Shown: positions 1 to 9,215, counted from the stretch's first letter. The stretch: DNA of 60,313 nt from Candidatus Kapaibacterium sp. (GCA_004292595.1 RDXM01000089.1:1-60313); one strand, 5' to 3'. Program-made: numbers and translations. Notes: a model not told the origin generated them from the sequence alone.

Positions 1-27
1 TCGTCGCCTGAAGCCCGCACCAACACG

Positions 28-112
28 CACAGACAGGAATGTCTGTGCCACTAAATATTGTTGAAGTTTATCCATTTAATTTTTGAGCCTTCCTAAGAAA
101 CGGTAGGACGGG
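28..112. repeat. Two dispersed-repeat fragments upstream of the first gene
   Basis: Positions 28-47 form a hairpin, CACAGACA and TGTCTGTG around GGAA, followed by CCACT. It is one end of the repeat family seen complete at 5926-6003. Positions 97-112 (GAAACGGTAGGACGGG) are half of the palindrome seen complete at 10515-10546. Both lie in the leader of the PgpH-like gene. No gene is visible in 1-185; the preceding gene lies outside the window. Confidence 0.7.
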
Positions 113-185
113 TAAGACCAAGACCTGACCAGTTACTTTCTATTTTTAATCCCATACAACCGTTCCTCTTCATATATCATGTATC

Positions 186-2450
186 ATGGGAAAAAATGAA
201 CCAACACTGTTTGAGAAGCTCGAAACCGAATCCGAAAAAGAGGCTTCCGAAGAGCTGAGTGCGAGCGGCGAAGGCTGGCGGTACTCGCGCTTGGTGCGTG
301 TGAGCGTCGTTGCAGCAACCATACTGCTGACAACGCTTTTTTTTCCTATTAGCCGCAGCACCGAAGAGCAGTTTCGCATTGGCGCAGAATGGCAGCAGGA
401 AGCTATTATCGCCGAAGCCACCTTCCCGATTTACAAGCCCAAAGACCAGTATTCCCGCGAGACCGAAGAGGCAAAAAACCGCGCACTTCCTGTCTTTCTT
501 CCTGTTCCAGAGGCAGAACAAACCTTACAAAAACTCCGCACACTTTCTAGCAATATCAATACGTTCTTCCAAGAAGGCAATGCTGCTGCTGTTCAGCAAA
601 TGACGGGCTTCTCTGCTGAGGACGTAACGCGCCTTGCCTTGCTCGCAGAGCCGCGCAGAACCGAGATATTGCGGCGCATTACCGAAACACTCACGCGCTT
701 TCAAGAACAAGCATACAAGCAAGGTTTTATCAATCTTTCGCGCTCTTTTGTGCAAAAAGGCGATATTGCGGTGCAGCTGTCGGTAAACGAAGAACACATC
801 CGTCCTTTAGAAAATATTCTTGATTCAGCAAGCTACAAAGCCAAATTTGACCAGCTTTTGCAACGGAATTTTAATGATTGGGAACGCTCGCTGGCAAGCC
901 AAATGCTGCCGATGCTCCTGCAAGCAAATTTGCAATACTCGCCCGCCATTACCGAAGAAATGCGCTCGCTGGCGGCAGAGTCCGTCCCGAAAACGCTTGG
1001 TTTGGTGCGCAAGGGCGAAACAATTCTGACCAAGGGCGATGTCATTACCGCACAAACACTTGCGAAGTTGCAATCTTCGTCCTACACGCGCTTCCTCTAT
1101 GCAGGACGGAATCAGGGCTTGCGGGCATTTTCTACCAATTTGCTCCATCTGGCACTGATTTACTCGTTGATTTTAGTGTACTTATACATTATCCGTAAGC
1201 GGCTCTTTTTCGACAATGCGCAGCTGGCGGGCTTGAGCGCGATGTTCTTCGCTGTTGGCTTCTTTTCTTGGCTTGTGGGCGTAATTGACACGCAGCTTCC
1301 TTTGCAGTACTTCATTATGATTCCTGCACTGTCCATGCTTGCTGGAATTATCTACGATTCGCGGACAACCTCTATTACAACCATCGCTTTTGCGCTTCTG
1401 GCGGCAGCAATTCGCGGACGAGATTACGAAATCGCGCTGGCAATGGCACTTGCTGGTAGTTTTGCTGGCTACACCGTGCGCGACCTCCGCAGCCGCACAC
1501 AGCTTTTCCAATCAATGGGCTTTATTGCGCTTGGCTACACACTGACCGCGCTGATGTTTGCTGTGCGTTACAGTACGCCGCTTGGTGCGTTTGGCTTGCA
1601 AGTTCTTTTTGCTTGTATGAGCGCGGTATTGTGTCCAATTTTTACCTTTGGCGCGTTGTTCCTCATTGAGCGAGTGTTCAATATCACGTCCGATTTGCGC
1701 CTTGTCGAATACGATAATATCAATCATCCGTTGCTGACCGAATTAAACGAAAAAGCACCCGGCACCTACCAGCATACCCTGATGGTTGCTCGCTTGGCAG
1801 AGAGCGCAGCACTAGCGATTGAAGCGAATTCGATTTTAGTAAAAGTTGGCGCACTTTTTCACGATATTGGGAAAATGCGTAAAGCAGAGTATTTTGTAGA
1901 AAACCAAATCAACGTTGGCAACAAGCATGATAAAATTGCACCCTTGAAAAGTGCTTCGATTATCAAGCAACACGTCGCCGAAGGCTTGGTGCTGGCAAAA
2001 GCATACAAGCTGCCCTCGCGCATTGTTGATTTTATTCCCATGCACCACGGAACAATGCTTATTCGTTACTTTTACGTCAAAGCATTGGACGAAGCAAAAG
2101 AACGAGATGCACGAGAGAAAAATATAGAAAAAAGCGTGGTTGATGAAGCGCATTTTCGCTATCCAGGACCGCGCCCGAACAGCAAAGAAACAGGTATCTT
2201 GATGCTTGCCGATGCAGTAGAAGCGGCTTCGCACACCATAGACACCAATAACCGCGACGAATTAGACCACGTGATTGATAAAATCTTTGCCGAGCGTATT
2301 TTGGATAAACAACTCGACGAATGCGATCTTTCTATGCAAGAATTAGTCTTGATTAAAGAATCATTTGTCAAAAATCTACTTGGCGCGGGGCATCAGCGCG
2401 TGAAGTACAAAGCCATTCCGAAAGAGAAAGAAGAAGTCGGACAAGCATAA
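186..2450 (+). CDS. PgpH-like 7TM-HD phosphodiesterase
   Basis: This is a membrane-bound HD-domain phosphohydrolase of the 7TMR-HD family. PgpH and YqfF members of that family degrade the second messenger c-di-AMP. The 754-residue protein has a basic N-terminus and a first membrane helix near residues 37-56. An extracytoplasmic region of about 250 residues follows, then a block of hydrophobic helices at about 315-500, then a cytoplasmic HD domain. In the HD domain I see GTYQHTLM (H530) and the metal-binding pair FHDIGK (H559, D560), followed by PMHHGT. The length is usual for the family. It starts the plus-strand block, 66 bp ahead of the coiled-coil gene. The substrate is inferred from the family; no c-di-AMP synthase lies in the window. 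Confidence 0.88.
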   Translation: MGKNEPTLFEKLETESEKEASEELSASGEGWRYSRLVRVSVVAATILLTTLFFPISRSTEEQFRIGAEWQQEAIIAEATFPIYKPKDQYSRETEEAKNRALPVFLPVPEAEQTLQKLRTLSSNINTFFQEGNAAAVQQMTGFSAEDVTRLALLAEPRRTEILRRITETLTRFQEQAYKQGFINLSRSFVQKGDIAVQLSVNEEHIRPLENILDSASYKAKFDQLLQRNFNDWERSLASQMLPMLLQANLQYSPAITEEMRSLAAESVPKTLGLVRKGETILTKGDVITAQTLAKLQSSSYTRFLYAGRNQGLRAFSTNLLHLALIYSLILVYLYIIRKRLFFDNAQLAGLSAMFFAVGFFSWLVGVIDTQLPLQYFIMIPALSMLAGIIYDSRTTSITTIAFALLAAAIRGRDYEIALAMALAGSFAGYTVRDLRSRTQLFQSMGFIALGYTLTALMFAVRYSTPLGAFGLQVLFACMSAVLCPIFTFGALFLIERVFNITSDLRLVEYDNINHPLLTELNEKAPGTYQHTLMVARLAESAALAIEANSILVKVGALFHDIGKMRKAEYFVENQINVGNKHDKIAPLKSASIIKQHVAEGLVLAKAYKLPSRIVDFIPMHHGTMLIRYFYVKALDEAKERDAREKNIEKSVVDEAHFRYPGPRPNSKETGILMLADAVEAASHTIDTNNRDELDHVIDKIFAERILDKQLDECDLSMQELVLIKESFVKNLLGAGHQRVKYKAIPKEKEEVGQA

Positions 2451-2479
2451 AGACACGCTATACACATCTCTTCAAACCT

Positions 2480-2512
2480 TTTACGAAGAATTTACGAAGA
2501 ATTTACGAAGAA
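2480..2512 (+). repeat. Three perfect 11-bp tandem repeats before a start codon
   Basis: TTTACGAAGAA occurs three times in perfect tandem, ending 4 bp before the ATG of the coiled-coil gene. The 11-bp period is close to one helical turn. Similar arrays precede other genes at 9216-9292, 11331-11363 and 31063-31127. Confidence 0.85.
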
Positions 2513-2516
2513 TTTC

Positions 2517-4928
2517 ATGGAACAGTCCTTACCCGATTTGAAACCCAGCGCCGAGGTTCAAGCTGTTGTGATGCAGCTCTGGAACGTTGTCCGCGAAACA
2601 ACGCAAGCCGCGAGTGGTGCGGTTGCGGAGCGGAATGTTATACAAAAAAAATATGCAACGCTCGAAAACGCATTCCAGCAAGAACAGCAGAAAACTGGAA
2701 AGATGCAGCATTACATTGAGCATTTGGAGCGCGAAGCAAAGGCAAGAGAAGAAGAATTTACGAAACTGCAACAGCAATACCGCGACGGGCAAGAAATAAG
2801 CCGCCACCGCGAGGAAAATGTACAAGAATTGCGCAGAACGCAGTTGGAGAAAGAGGAGTTTATTGCTCAACTCAATGCCCAGATTCAAGAGCAAGCCCGC
2901 ATCATTACTGACCGCGTAGGAGAAATTGTTGCCCAAGAAGATGAATTAGAGCGTTTGCGCGATGAACTCGGCATCAGCCACGACCGCGCAATGCACGTAT
3001 CGGAGCGACTTGTAGAGCTTGAGCCGTTGTATATCGAATCTCAAGAAGAAAAGGCATTCTTGGGCGAAGAAGTAGAGCGTTTGCGCTGGCAGCTGACCGC
3101 CGTTACCGAACAAAACACGCAAGAGCGCACCACACTTGATGCCGAATACGAGCGTAAACTCACCGATGCACACGCCGAAAACGGACGTTTATTGGTTGTG
3201 ATAGAAGATGTAAAAAGGATTCAGGGCGAAAGCGAACAGAGGATTCGCATTTTGGAAGAGGAGCGCGATGCCGCACAAAAAAGTATTCAAAAAGGACAAC
3301 AAGACGCGCAAACATGGCAGCAAATCGCCGAAGAACAAGAACAGATATTTTCCGTCAAAGAACAAGCTCTGCGCGAAGAACTGACGCGCCTTGCAGGTGA
3401 AATTGAGAAAGCACGGCAAACATATGACGGTTTACAGACCTTGCACAATGCGCTTACTCTGGAAAAAACTACGCAAGAGCAAGCCTCAGCACAAGCATTG
3501 GAGCAGCTTCAGGCACGTTTGAGCAGCGAAATAGCCCAAGCGCAGACGGAATTTCACGCTGCGCAAAAAGAACGTGCTGTGCAGCATGAACAAGAACTGC
3601 TCGCACTCCGAAATGAATTAGACACCGCACAACACCGCGCTTCCGAGCTGGAAGCACACGCCTTGGAACTTCAAGCGCATCTTACCCAAGAAAAAGACCA
3701 CATCCAACAAGCTGAAACACAAGCATTGGAGCGGGTTCGGTCACTGGAAGAAGAAATTGTTGCCTTGAAAAATACCAACGAACACGCCCTTATCGCAAAA
3801 AGCAATGAACTCTTGGAGCTACAAACGCAATCAGCGCAAGCATTGGAGGAGCTTCAAGCACGTCTGAGCAGCGAGATAGCCCACGCGCAGACAGAATCCC
3901 ATGCCACCCAAGAACACGCCTCTGGGCTGGAACAAGAATTGCTCGCGCTGCGACATGAGCTAGAGACTGCACAAAACCGCGCTTCCGAGCTAGAAACACA
4001 CGCCTTGGAACTTCAAGCGCATCTTACCCAAGAAAAAGACCACACCCAACAGGCTGAAACACAAGCATTGGAGCGGGTTCGGGTATTGGAAGAAGAAATT
4101 GTTGCCTTGAAAAACACCAACGAACACGCTCTTGTCGCAAAAAGCAATGAACTCTTGGAGCTACAAACGCAATCAGCGCAAGCCTTGGAGGAGCTTCAGG
4201 CACGTTTGAGCAGCGAGATAGCCCACGCGCAGACAGAATCCCATGCCGCCCAAGAACGCGCCTCTGGACTGGAACAAGAATTGCTCGCGCTGCGAAATGA
4301 GCGCGACACCGCGCAGCACCGCGCTTCCGAGCTGGAAGCACACGCCTTGGAACTTCAAGCGCATCTTACCCAAGAAAAAGACCACACCCAACAGGCTGAA
4401 ACACAAGCATTGGAGCGGGTTCGGGCATTAGAAGAAGAAATTATTGCCTTGAAAAATACGAGCGAACACGCCCTTGTTGCAAGAAGCAATGAACTTTTGG
4501 AGCTACAACATCAATTAGAAGCCGAACAGCACCGCGCAACTTCCGCGCTCGACCACGTAAAGCGCGAGGCGCAAATTCGCATGGAAACGGAACTAGATGC
4601 CACACGACAAGTGATGTCTATGAAAGACCGCGAAATAGAATTACTGCGCAGCAGTGTCGAAATGCTCCAAGCCAGCAGCAGCAAAGCCGCGCAATATGTT
4701 GATGAAAAAGAAATCCGTATTACCGAGCTTGAAGCCTTGATGATAGAATTAGGAACGCAGCGCACAAAGCTAGAGCAAGAGCTACAAGAGCAATATCTGA
4801 AAGAACAAGATATGGGCAGCGTACTACACCACGCATCAATAAGCATGGTAGAACGCGAGGCACTTGCCGAAAAAGTCCGCCATATGCTGTCGCGTGTAGA
4901 AGCTGCTTTGGAAGAAGAAGTACGCTAG
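2517..4928 (+). CDS. Long coiled-coil protein with internal tandem repeats
   Basis: The 803-residue protein is almost entirely heptad-rich coiled coil (Glu, Gln, Ala, Leu, Lys, Arg). It has no signal peptide, membrane helix or recognisable catalytic domain. Residues from about 325 to 665 hold three near-identical units of 114-115 residues. Each unit begins QALE(Q/E)LQARLSSEIA and contains HALELQAHLTQEKDH and LEEEI(V/I)ALKNT. The DNA repeats begin near 3492, 3837 and 4179. The family is not recognised; SMC-like or cytoskeletal scaffold proteins look similar by composition alone. It sits between PgpH-like and DUF350 membrane proteins, so an envelope or cell-shape scaffold is possible, but that is a guess. 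Repeat number could differ between strains because the DNA copies are so alike. Confidence 0.8.
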   Translation: MEQSLPDLKPSAEVQAVVMQLWNVVRETTQAASGAVAERNVIQKKYATLENAFQQEQQKTGKMQHYIEHLEREAKAREEEFTKLQQQYRDGQEISRHREENVQELRRTQLEKEEFIAQLNAQIQEQARIITDRVGEIVAQEDELERLRDELGISHDRAMHVSERLVELEPLYIESQEEKAFLGEEVERLRWQLTAVTEQNTQERTTLDAEYERKLTDAHAENGRLLVVIEDVKRIQGESEQRIRILEEERDAAQKSIQKGQQDAQTWQQIAEEQEQIFSVKEQALREELTRLAGEIEKARQTYDGLQTLHNALTLEKTTQEQASAQALEQLQARLSSEIAQAQTEFHAAQKERAVQHEQELLALRNELDTAQHRASELEAHALELQAHLTQEKDHIQQAETQALERVRSLEEEIVALKNTNEHALIAKSNELLELQTQSAQALEELQARLSSEIAHAQTESHATQEHASGLEQELLALRHELETAQNRASELETHALELQAHLTQEKDHTQQAETQALERVRVLEEEIVALKNTNEHALVAKSNELLELQTQSAQALEELQARLSSEIAHAQTESHAAQERASGLEQELLALRNERDTAQHRASELEAHALELQAHLTQEKDHTQQAETQALERVRALEEEIIALKNTSEHALVARSNELLELQHQLEAEQHRATSALDHVKREAQIRMETELDATRQVMSMKDREIELLRSSVEMLQASSSKAAQYVDEKEIRITELEALMIELGTQRTKLEQELQEQYLKEQDMGSVLHHASISMVEREALAEKVRHMLSRVEAALEEEVR
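3492..4520 (+). repeat. In-frame tandem repeat of 342-345 bp, three copies
   Basis: Copies begin at about 3492, 3837 and 4179, with spacings of 345 and 342 bp, and all keep the reading frame. Many stretches match base for base, including synonymous positions, which points to recent duplication or gene conversion. Confidence 0.85.
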
Positions 4929-5033
4929 GCGGTGCCAAGTGTCGTTGTCGTCAATAGGACAAGATTTTTTGCTCAACTGTGTGTTTATGCGCCTTTCGCG
5001 CCTTATATTTTATTTTTATTTTAGGAGCAAGCC

Positions 5034-5894
5034 ATGAATTGGCAAGCAGTTCTTCAACCTCTTCTTTTTATCAGCCTTGCAACGCTGGGTTTGCTTGCTG
5101 TTGCACGTATCATCAACCAATTCGTGATGAGTATTCACCTGACAGACGCGCTGGTGCAGAAAGATAATCCAGCAGTCGGCATTCAAATCGCGGGGTATAT
5201 TTTTGGGGTGTTCATTATCATTGGTTCGGTGCTGACAGGAAGCGGCACGGGCAAGGTTATGACCGATGCGATTCTTGTTACGGTCTATGGCATAGCAGGA
5301 ATTGTGCTGCTCGGCTTGATTACATCGGCTTCGCTGAATGTTCTTCTGGAGGTGGGCGCGTCGGAATCCATTCGCACAGGGAACGTTGCGGCGGGCATCA
5401 CGGCGGCGGGCAGCTACATTGCTTCGGCGTGTGTGATTGCTGCTTGCGTGGCGGGCGATGCCGAAGGCGGAAACGCGCTTACCTCGCTGGTGTTCCTTGT
5501 GTTGGGGCAGGTTTCGCTGTTGCTCATCACGTATCTCTTTCGCTTTTTGACCGATTACGACGATGTGCAAGAAATCCTCAACGGTAACGTTCCTGCGGCA
5601 CTCAGCTATGCTGGCGTGATGATTGCCGTCGGCTTGATTGTCGGTCATGCTGCCGAAGGCGATTTTGTTGATTATTCCAAAAGTTTCCTTGCCTTCAGCA
5701 AAGCTCTGCTTGCAGTGACTGCGCTCTATCCGATTCGCCAATTTCTCGTACAAGGAATGCTCTTGGGAAGCGGTTTCAAGCTCTACGGCGGCGAACTGGA
5801 CAAGGAAATAAGCCGCGACCGCAATATCAACGCGGGCATTATCGAAGCCGTCAGCTACATTGGCGCAGCCTTGCTGATTGTCAGCGTGAGCTAG
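5034..5894 (+). CDS. DUF350 family inner-membrane protein, two DUF350 units
   Basis: The 286-residue, highly hydrophobic protein has about eight predicted membrane helices arranged as two similar halves, each resembling one DUF350 unit. The halves meet near residue 140. Each carries the family pattern of a helix followed by DNPAVGIQIAGYIFGV or GNVPAALSYAGVMIAVGLIV. The biochemical function of DUF350 is not established. The ATG is preceded by AGGAG at 5023-5027, one of the clearer Shine-Dalgarno sites here. The gene lies 105 bp after the coiled-coil gene and is followed by a dispersed palindromic repeat. Confidence 0.82.
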   Translation: MNWQAVLQPLLFISLATLGLLAVARIINQFVMSIHLTDALVQKDNPAVGIQIAGYIFGVFIIIGSVLTGSGTGKVMTDAILVTVYGIAGIVLLGLITSASLNVLLEVGASESIRTGNVAAGITAAGSYIASACVIAACVAGDAEGGNALTSLVFLVLGQVSLLLITYLFRFLTDYDDVQEILNGNVPAALSYAGVMIAVGLIVGHAAEGDFVDYSKSFLAFSKALLAVTALYPIRQFLVQGMLLGSGFKLYGGELDKEISRDRNINAGIIEAVSYIGAALLIVSVS

Positions 5895-5925
5895 AAAAAA
5901 TTTTAGTATGCAAAAATCAGACTTC

Positions 5926-6003
5926 AGTGGCACAGGCATTCTTGCCTGTGTTTGTCGTTTGCACCTCGCACTGATACTCACAGACAAGAATGTCTGTGCC
6001 ACT
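5926..6003. repeat. Complete dispersed palindromic element, AGTGGCACAG family
   Basis: A 78-bp element runs from AGTGGCACAGG to CTGTGCCACT, so its ends are inverted repeats. Each end is itself a hairpin: CACAGGCATTCTTGCCTGTG and CACAGACAAGAATGTCTGTG. Relatives are at 28-47, 16084-16175 and 41478-41560, with a looser one at 33399-33440. It contains no ORF and resembles a REP or MITE-type element. Confidence 0.85.
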
Positions 6004-6139
6004 AATCAAAATTCTTTGCATGGTGCTGAGGTGCTGAAGGTTGAAAGCCGCATAAATACACACCTTTCTGCATAATCATTTCGCTCATTTTCCAAGCATT
6101 TTACTAACTTCTTTGCCACAATTCATCATTGCTCGAACT

Positions 6140-7501
6140 ATGAAAACAAGCATTCGCATCGCATCAGGACAGGGTTTTTGGGGGGATTTGCTCTCCGCAC
6201 CGCTTCAACAAGTTACCAAAGGACAGATTGATTATTTGATGATGGATTATCTCGCGGAAGTAACGATGTCCATTATGCAAAAGCAGAAATTGAAAAATCC
6301 TGCGCTCGGCTACGCGAAAGATTTGGTCGAGGTGTGCGAGGAAATTTTGCCACATTTGGTGAAAAACAACATCAAGCTCATCACCAACGGCGGCGGCGTA
6401 AATCCGCTTGCTGCGCGGGATGCAATCTTTGCTGTGGCGCGAAAATTGGGCATTACGACGCTGAAAATTGGCGTGGTGATGGGCGATAACATTTTGCCAG
6501 ATATTGAACAACTCGTAGCGGACGGGCATGAAATGAAGCAGATGGAAACAGGGCAGCCTATCCGCGAGGTGAAGGACAAACTCCTCAGCGCAAACGTGTA
6601 TTTAGGCGCGTTTCCGATTGTCGAGGCTCTGAAACAAGGCGCGGATATTGTGATTACAGGACGCACCACCGACACGGGACTGACGCTCGCGCCAATGATT
6701 CACGAATTTGGTTGGAGTGCTGACGATTGGGATAAACTCTCGGCTGGCACGGTCGCAGGACACATCAACGAGTGCGGCGCACAGGCAACAGGCGGGAATT
6801 TCCTTGGCGATTGGCGCAGTCTGCCCGACATGGCAAACGTTGGTTTCCCGATTATTGAAGCCTTCCCGAATGGCGAATTTATTGTTACCAAGCACGACGG
6901 CACAGGCGGGCGCGTCAGCCGCGAAACTGTAAGCGAGCAGTTGCTCTACGAAATCGGCAACCCCGCAGAGTACATCACGCCTGACGTTGTGGCAGATTTC
7001 ACCAGCATCAAATTGGAAGACATTGGCGAAAATCGTGTGCGCGTCTATGGCATTACGGGCAAGCCTTCCACGCCATTTCTCAAGGTTTCGGCGAGCTATG
7101 CCGATGGCTACATTGCCTTTAGCACACTCACGTATTCCGCACCCGACGCGCTCGAAAAAGCTCAGATGGGCGATAAAATCTTGCGTACACGCCTTTTGGA
7201 TAATTTGAAATTGAACTTTGACGAAATCCGCACAGAGTTTATCGGGATGAATGCCTGTCATGGCGGAATTGCGGCAAATATCACTCCCAACGAAGTAATG
7301 ATGCGGGTTGGAGTGCGCTCACGGGATTTCAAATCGGTGGAACGCTTTGGGAAAGAAATTGCACCGCTCATTTTGACGGGACCGCCCTCCGTTACGGGCT
7401 TTGCGGGTGGTCGTCCGAAGCCGAGCGAGGTTGTTGCATACTTTCCAGCACTTATCAAAAAAGAAGTTATTCGCCCAGAAGTCGTTGTGGAATCCGTGTA
7501 A
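6140..7501 (+). CDS. DUF1446 family protein (AtuA-like N-terminal domain)
   Basis: The 453-residue protein matches the DUF1446 family, which includes AtuA of acyclic terpene utilisation. Seen are the glycine-rich start IRIASGQGFWGD, the stretch TNGGGVNPLAAR, GADIVITGRTTDTGLTLAP, HINECGAQATGGNF, and the late segment FIGMNACHGG. Family function is poorly defined and the reaction is unknown. I chose the ATG at 6140 because it gives the usual MKTSIRIASG start. An in-frame TTG at 6113 would add nine residues that do not look conserved. No terpene or acyl-CoA carboxylase genes lie nearby, so the terpene role should not be assumed. It is flanked on both sides by palindromic repeats. Confidence 0.85.
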   Translation: MKTSIRIASGQGFWGDLLSAPLQQVTKGQIDYLMMDYLAEVTMSIMQKQKLKNPALGYAKDLVEVCEEILPHLVKNNIKLITNGGGVNPLAARDAIFAVARKLGITTLKIGVVMGDNILPDIEQLVADGHEMKQMETGQPIREVKDKLLSANVYLGAFPIVEALKQGADIVITGRTTDTGLTLAPMIHEFGWSADDWDKLSAGTVAGHINECGAQATGGNFLGDWRSLPDMANVGFPIIEAFPNGEFIVTKHDGTGGRVSRETVSEQLLYEIGNPAEYITPDVVADFTSIKLEDIGENRVRVYGITGKPSTPFLKVSASYADGYIAFSTLTYSAPDALEKAQMGDKILRTRLLDNLKLNFDEIRTEFIGMNACHGGIAANITPNEVMMRVGVRSRDFKSVERFGKEIAPLILTGPPSVTGFAGGRPKPSEVVAYFPALIKKEVIRPEVVVESV

Positions 7502-7518
7502 AAGCAAGGAACTACGCC

Positions 7519-7704
7519 GTCCTACCGTTTCTGAACGTAGTCTATGCACACATCTTTTGTCTGCTTGCTGCAAACGTAGGTTGTATGCGGGTGAAATGTA
7601 GTCCACCTTGAAGGTGGACTACATTTGCGGCAACCACAACACAAGTATTGATGCACTTTTCAGACTTGTGTGCATAGACGAGGTTTCTGAACGGTAGAAC
7701 GGCT
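7519..7704. mobile_element. MITE-like 145-bp insertion splitting a palindromic repeat
   Basis: The palindrome seen intact at 10515-10546 is split here. Its left half is at 7519-7537 and its right half at 7683-7704. The shared centre GTTTCTGAACG occurs as a direct repeat on both sides (7527-7537 and 7683-7693). The intervening 7538-7682 segment has 13-bp inverted ends, GTCTATGCACACA at 7540-7552 and its exact complement at 7667-7679. In its middle is a perfect 16-bp-arm palindrome (7594-7626). No coding capacity is visible. The direct repeat looks like an 11-bp target-site duplication. The element must have moved with a transposase encoded elsewhere, if it moves at all. Confidence 0.7.
7594..7626. 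repeat. Perfect palindrome, GTAGTCCACCTT family
   Basis: AAATGTAGTCCACCTT is followed by one base (7610) and its exact complement, giving 16-bp arms. A relative with one mismatch sits between actB and actC at 47132-47164. It lies at the centre of the 145-bp insertion described for this region. Confidence 0.85.
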
Positions 7705-7731
7705 TTCCCGATACTGCTTCTCAATAAAGTC

Positions 7732-8280
7732 ATGGCAAAACGCTCCAAATCCCTCGCTGTCGTCGTAGCAAAAATCCAAAACTGGACGCAAACAACGCGC
7801 AGCGAACTTCTTTTTGTAACATTTTTGCTTGGCGGATTGCTTGCAGGTCTCGTATTTACAAAGGTTTCGCGCTATCATCCCGAAGAAGTTTCTCTGACCA
7901 ATAGCGAGCTTCAGCGCGTCATGGACAGCCTCGCCGTTGTGGAAGCCAGCACCTACACAGGCGTTACGCCAAACGCCGAGCCAGTGCCAGAGCTTGCCAA
8001 AGGAGATACGTTGCTGAAAAAAGTCGTGGGAACTGGTGTTGGGGGAAGTCCGACGAGAGCAAAAAAAGCGGGAACAGAAAAAATCAGCACAGGAACAATT
8101 AACCTCAACACTGCCACACTGCAAGATTTAATGCGGCTTCCGGGCGTTGGTGAAGCAACGGCGGAAAAGATTTTATTGGAGCGCAGCCTACGCCGCTTTA
8201 CGCGCATTGAAGATGTGATGCGGGTGAAGGGAATTGGCAAGAAGAAGTTTGAAGCAATGAAGCCATTTTTGGAGTTGTAG
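7732..8280 (+). CDS. ComEA-like helix-hairpin-helix DNA-binding protein
   Basis: The 182-residue protein has one membrane helix near residues 25-43 and a low-complexity linker. Its C-terminal double helix-hairpin-helix domain starts INLNTATLQDLMRLPGVGEATAEKIL and ends VMRVKGIGKKKFEAMKPFL. This matches the ComEA family, which binds double-stranded DNA at the cell surface during natural transformation. Similar short HhH proteins also occur in bacteria not known to be competent, and no other com gene is in the window. Competence is therefore only a possibility. The leader carries the MITE-like insertion. Confidence 0.85.
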   Translation: MAKRSKSLAVVVAKIQNWTQTTRSELLFVTFLLGGLLAGLVFTKVSRYHPEEVSLTNSELQRVMDSLAVVEASTYTGVTPNAEPVPELAKGDTLLKKVVGTGVGGSPTRAKKAGTEKISTGTINLNTATLQDLMRLPGVGEATAEKILLERSLRRFTRIEDVMRVKGIGKKKFEAMKPFLEL

Positions 8281-8326
8281 GCGGCGCAGAGATGAGTTTT
8301 TGCGCTGCCCACAGGCTTTTCCTCGC

Positions 8327-9178
8327 CTATTGCCGCGCCATGACAAACGGCACACAATTACAAATTTTCTGCACGGTTGGTTTTGCTTTGTCGGCAGCTT
8401 CTCGGCTAGAATATACGCCAACAGTAACGGCATATTTCGCTGCACCTTCCGCGTTTTTTTCAATGATATTCGCTTTCATTCGCGCTTTGCGAAAACGCTC
8501 GACCTCCTCTTCAGCACTGGCTTTGGTGGCATACAATCCTACTTGCAGCGTGAAGCGCGTCGCGCTTTCGGCATCGTTTGTGGCAGCAACGGACTCAGTT
8601 TTTGCTTCTGCTTTGGGCGAAGAAGGCTCAGAACGCACTACCAACGGGCGTTCTGGCGGCGTACTGGAGGATGCGACCACAACACTCGGACGCGCCGCGC
8701 CAAAGGACGGCGGCAAGCCAACGGCAGATTTGACAATCTCCGCCGAAAACAGCAAAAACTCCGATGCGGGATATTTTTTCCGAAAGGTTTGCAGCTCCGA
8801 GCGAGCATTTGTCGTGTCTTTGCGCAATGCGTAAATCTGCACCACGCGCCATTGCGCATCATCCGCCCACGTGCTTTGCGGATGCTCCCGCACAATGCGC
8901 ACAAAAAGCGGTAAGGCTTTATTGCCGTCGGTGAGCAAGGTCGCGTTCAAAAACTGCACTCCTGCATCGTTGGGGTAGGATTTTACTAATTCTGGCATTT
9001 CTGCCCGCACTGCAGCAGCATTGCCAAGCGCAACTTGGCGGAGTTTCGCTCGCACGAGATTATCGGTGCCTTGTGCGCCGTTTGCGCTTTGCGCCTGTGC
9101 TTGTACGCCGCACCAACACACACAGACCAGCAATGAAGCGATTTCGCGGCGAAGAGAATGAAAAGAAAAAGACATCAT
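8327..9178 (-). CDS. Periplasmic TPR-like and SPOR-domain protein
   Basis: The 283-residue protein has a signal peptide ending near AQAQSA (residue 31). A helical TPR-like part follows (AKLRQVALGNAAAVRAEMPELVKSYP, then ARSELQTFRKKYPASEF). A proline- and serine-rich linker leads to a C-terminal SPOR domain (about 210-283) with FTLQVGLYATKASAEEEVERF and YAVTVGVYSSREAADKA. SPOR domains bind denuded peptidoglycan, often at division sites. The gene converges on the comEA-like gene (46-bp gap) and diverges from murG, so a wall-related role fits. Two adjacent ATGs (9178 and 9175) are equivalent. Confidence 0.82.
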   Translation of the reverse strand: MMSFSFHSLRREIASLLVCVCWCGVQAQAQSANGAQGTDNLVRAKLRQVALGNAAAVRAEMPELVKSYPNDAGVQFLNATLLTDGNKALPLFVRIVREHPQSTWADDAQWRVVQIYALRKDTTNARSELQTFRKKYPASEFLLFSAEIVKSAVGLPPSFGAARPSVVVASSSTPPERPLVVRSEPSSPKAEAKTESVAATNDAESATRFTLQVGLYATKASAEEEVERFRKARMKANIIEKNAEGAAKYAVTVGVYSSREAADKAKPTVQKICNCVPFVMARQ

Positions 9179-9215
9179 ACAATGAGAGAGAACAAATTCA
9201 CAAAGGTTTCGCGAT

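Noticed and set aside
3492-4520. Regular repeats that could suggest a CRISPR-like or satellite array
   Set aside because: The repeats are 342-345 bp, contiguous, in frame and encode coiled coil; there are no short repeats with unique spacers and no cas gene.
5016-6002. 328-residue open frame on the minus strand
   Set aside because: It covers the DUF350 gene in antisense and runs through the palindromic repeat. Its composition is rich in Asn, His and Arg, with no recognisable motif.
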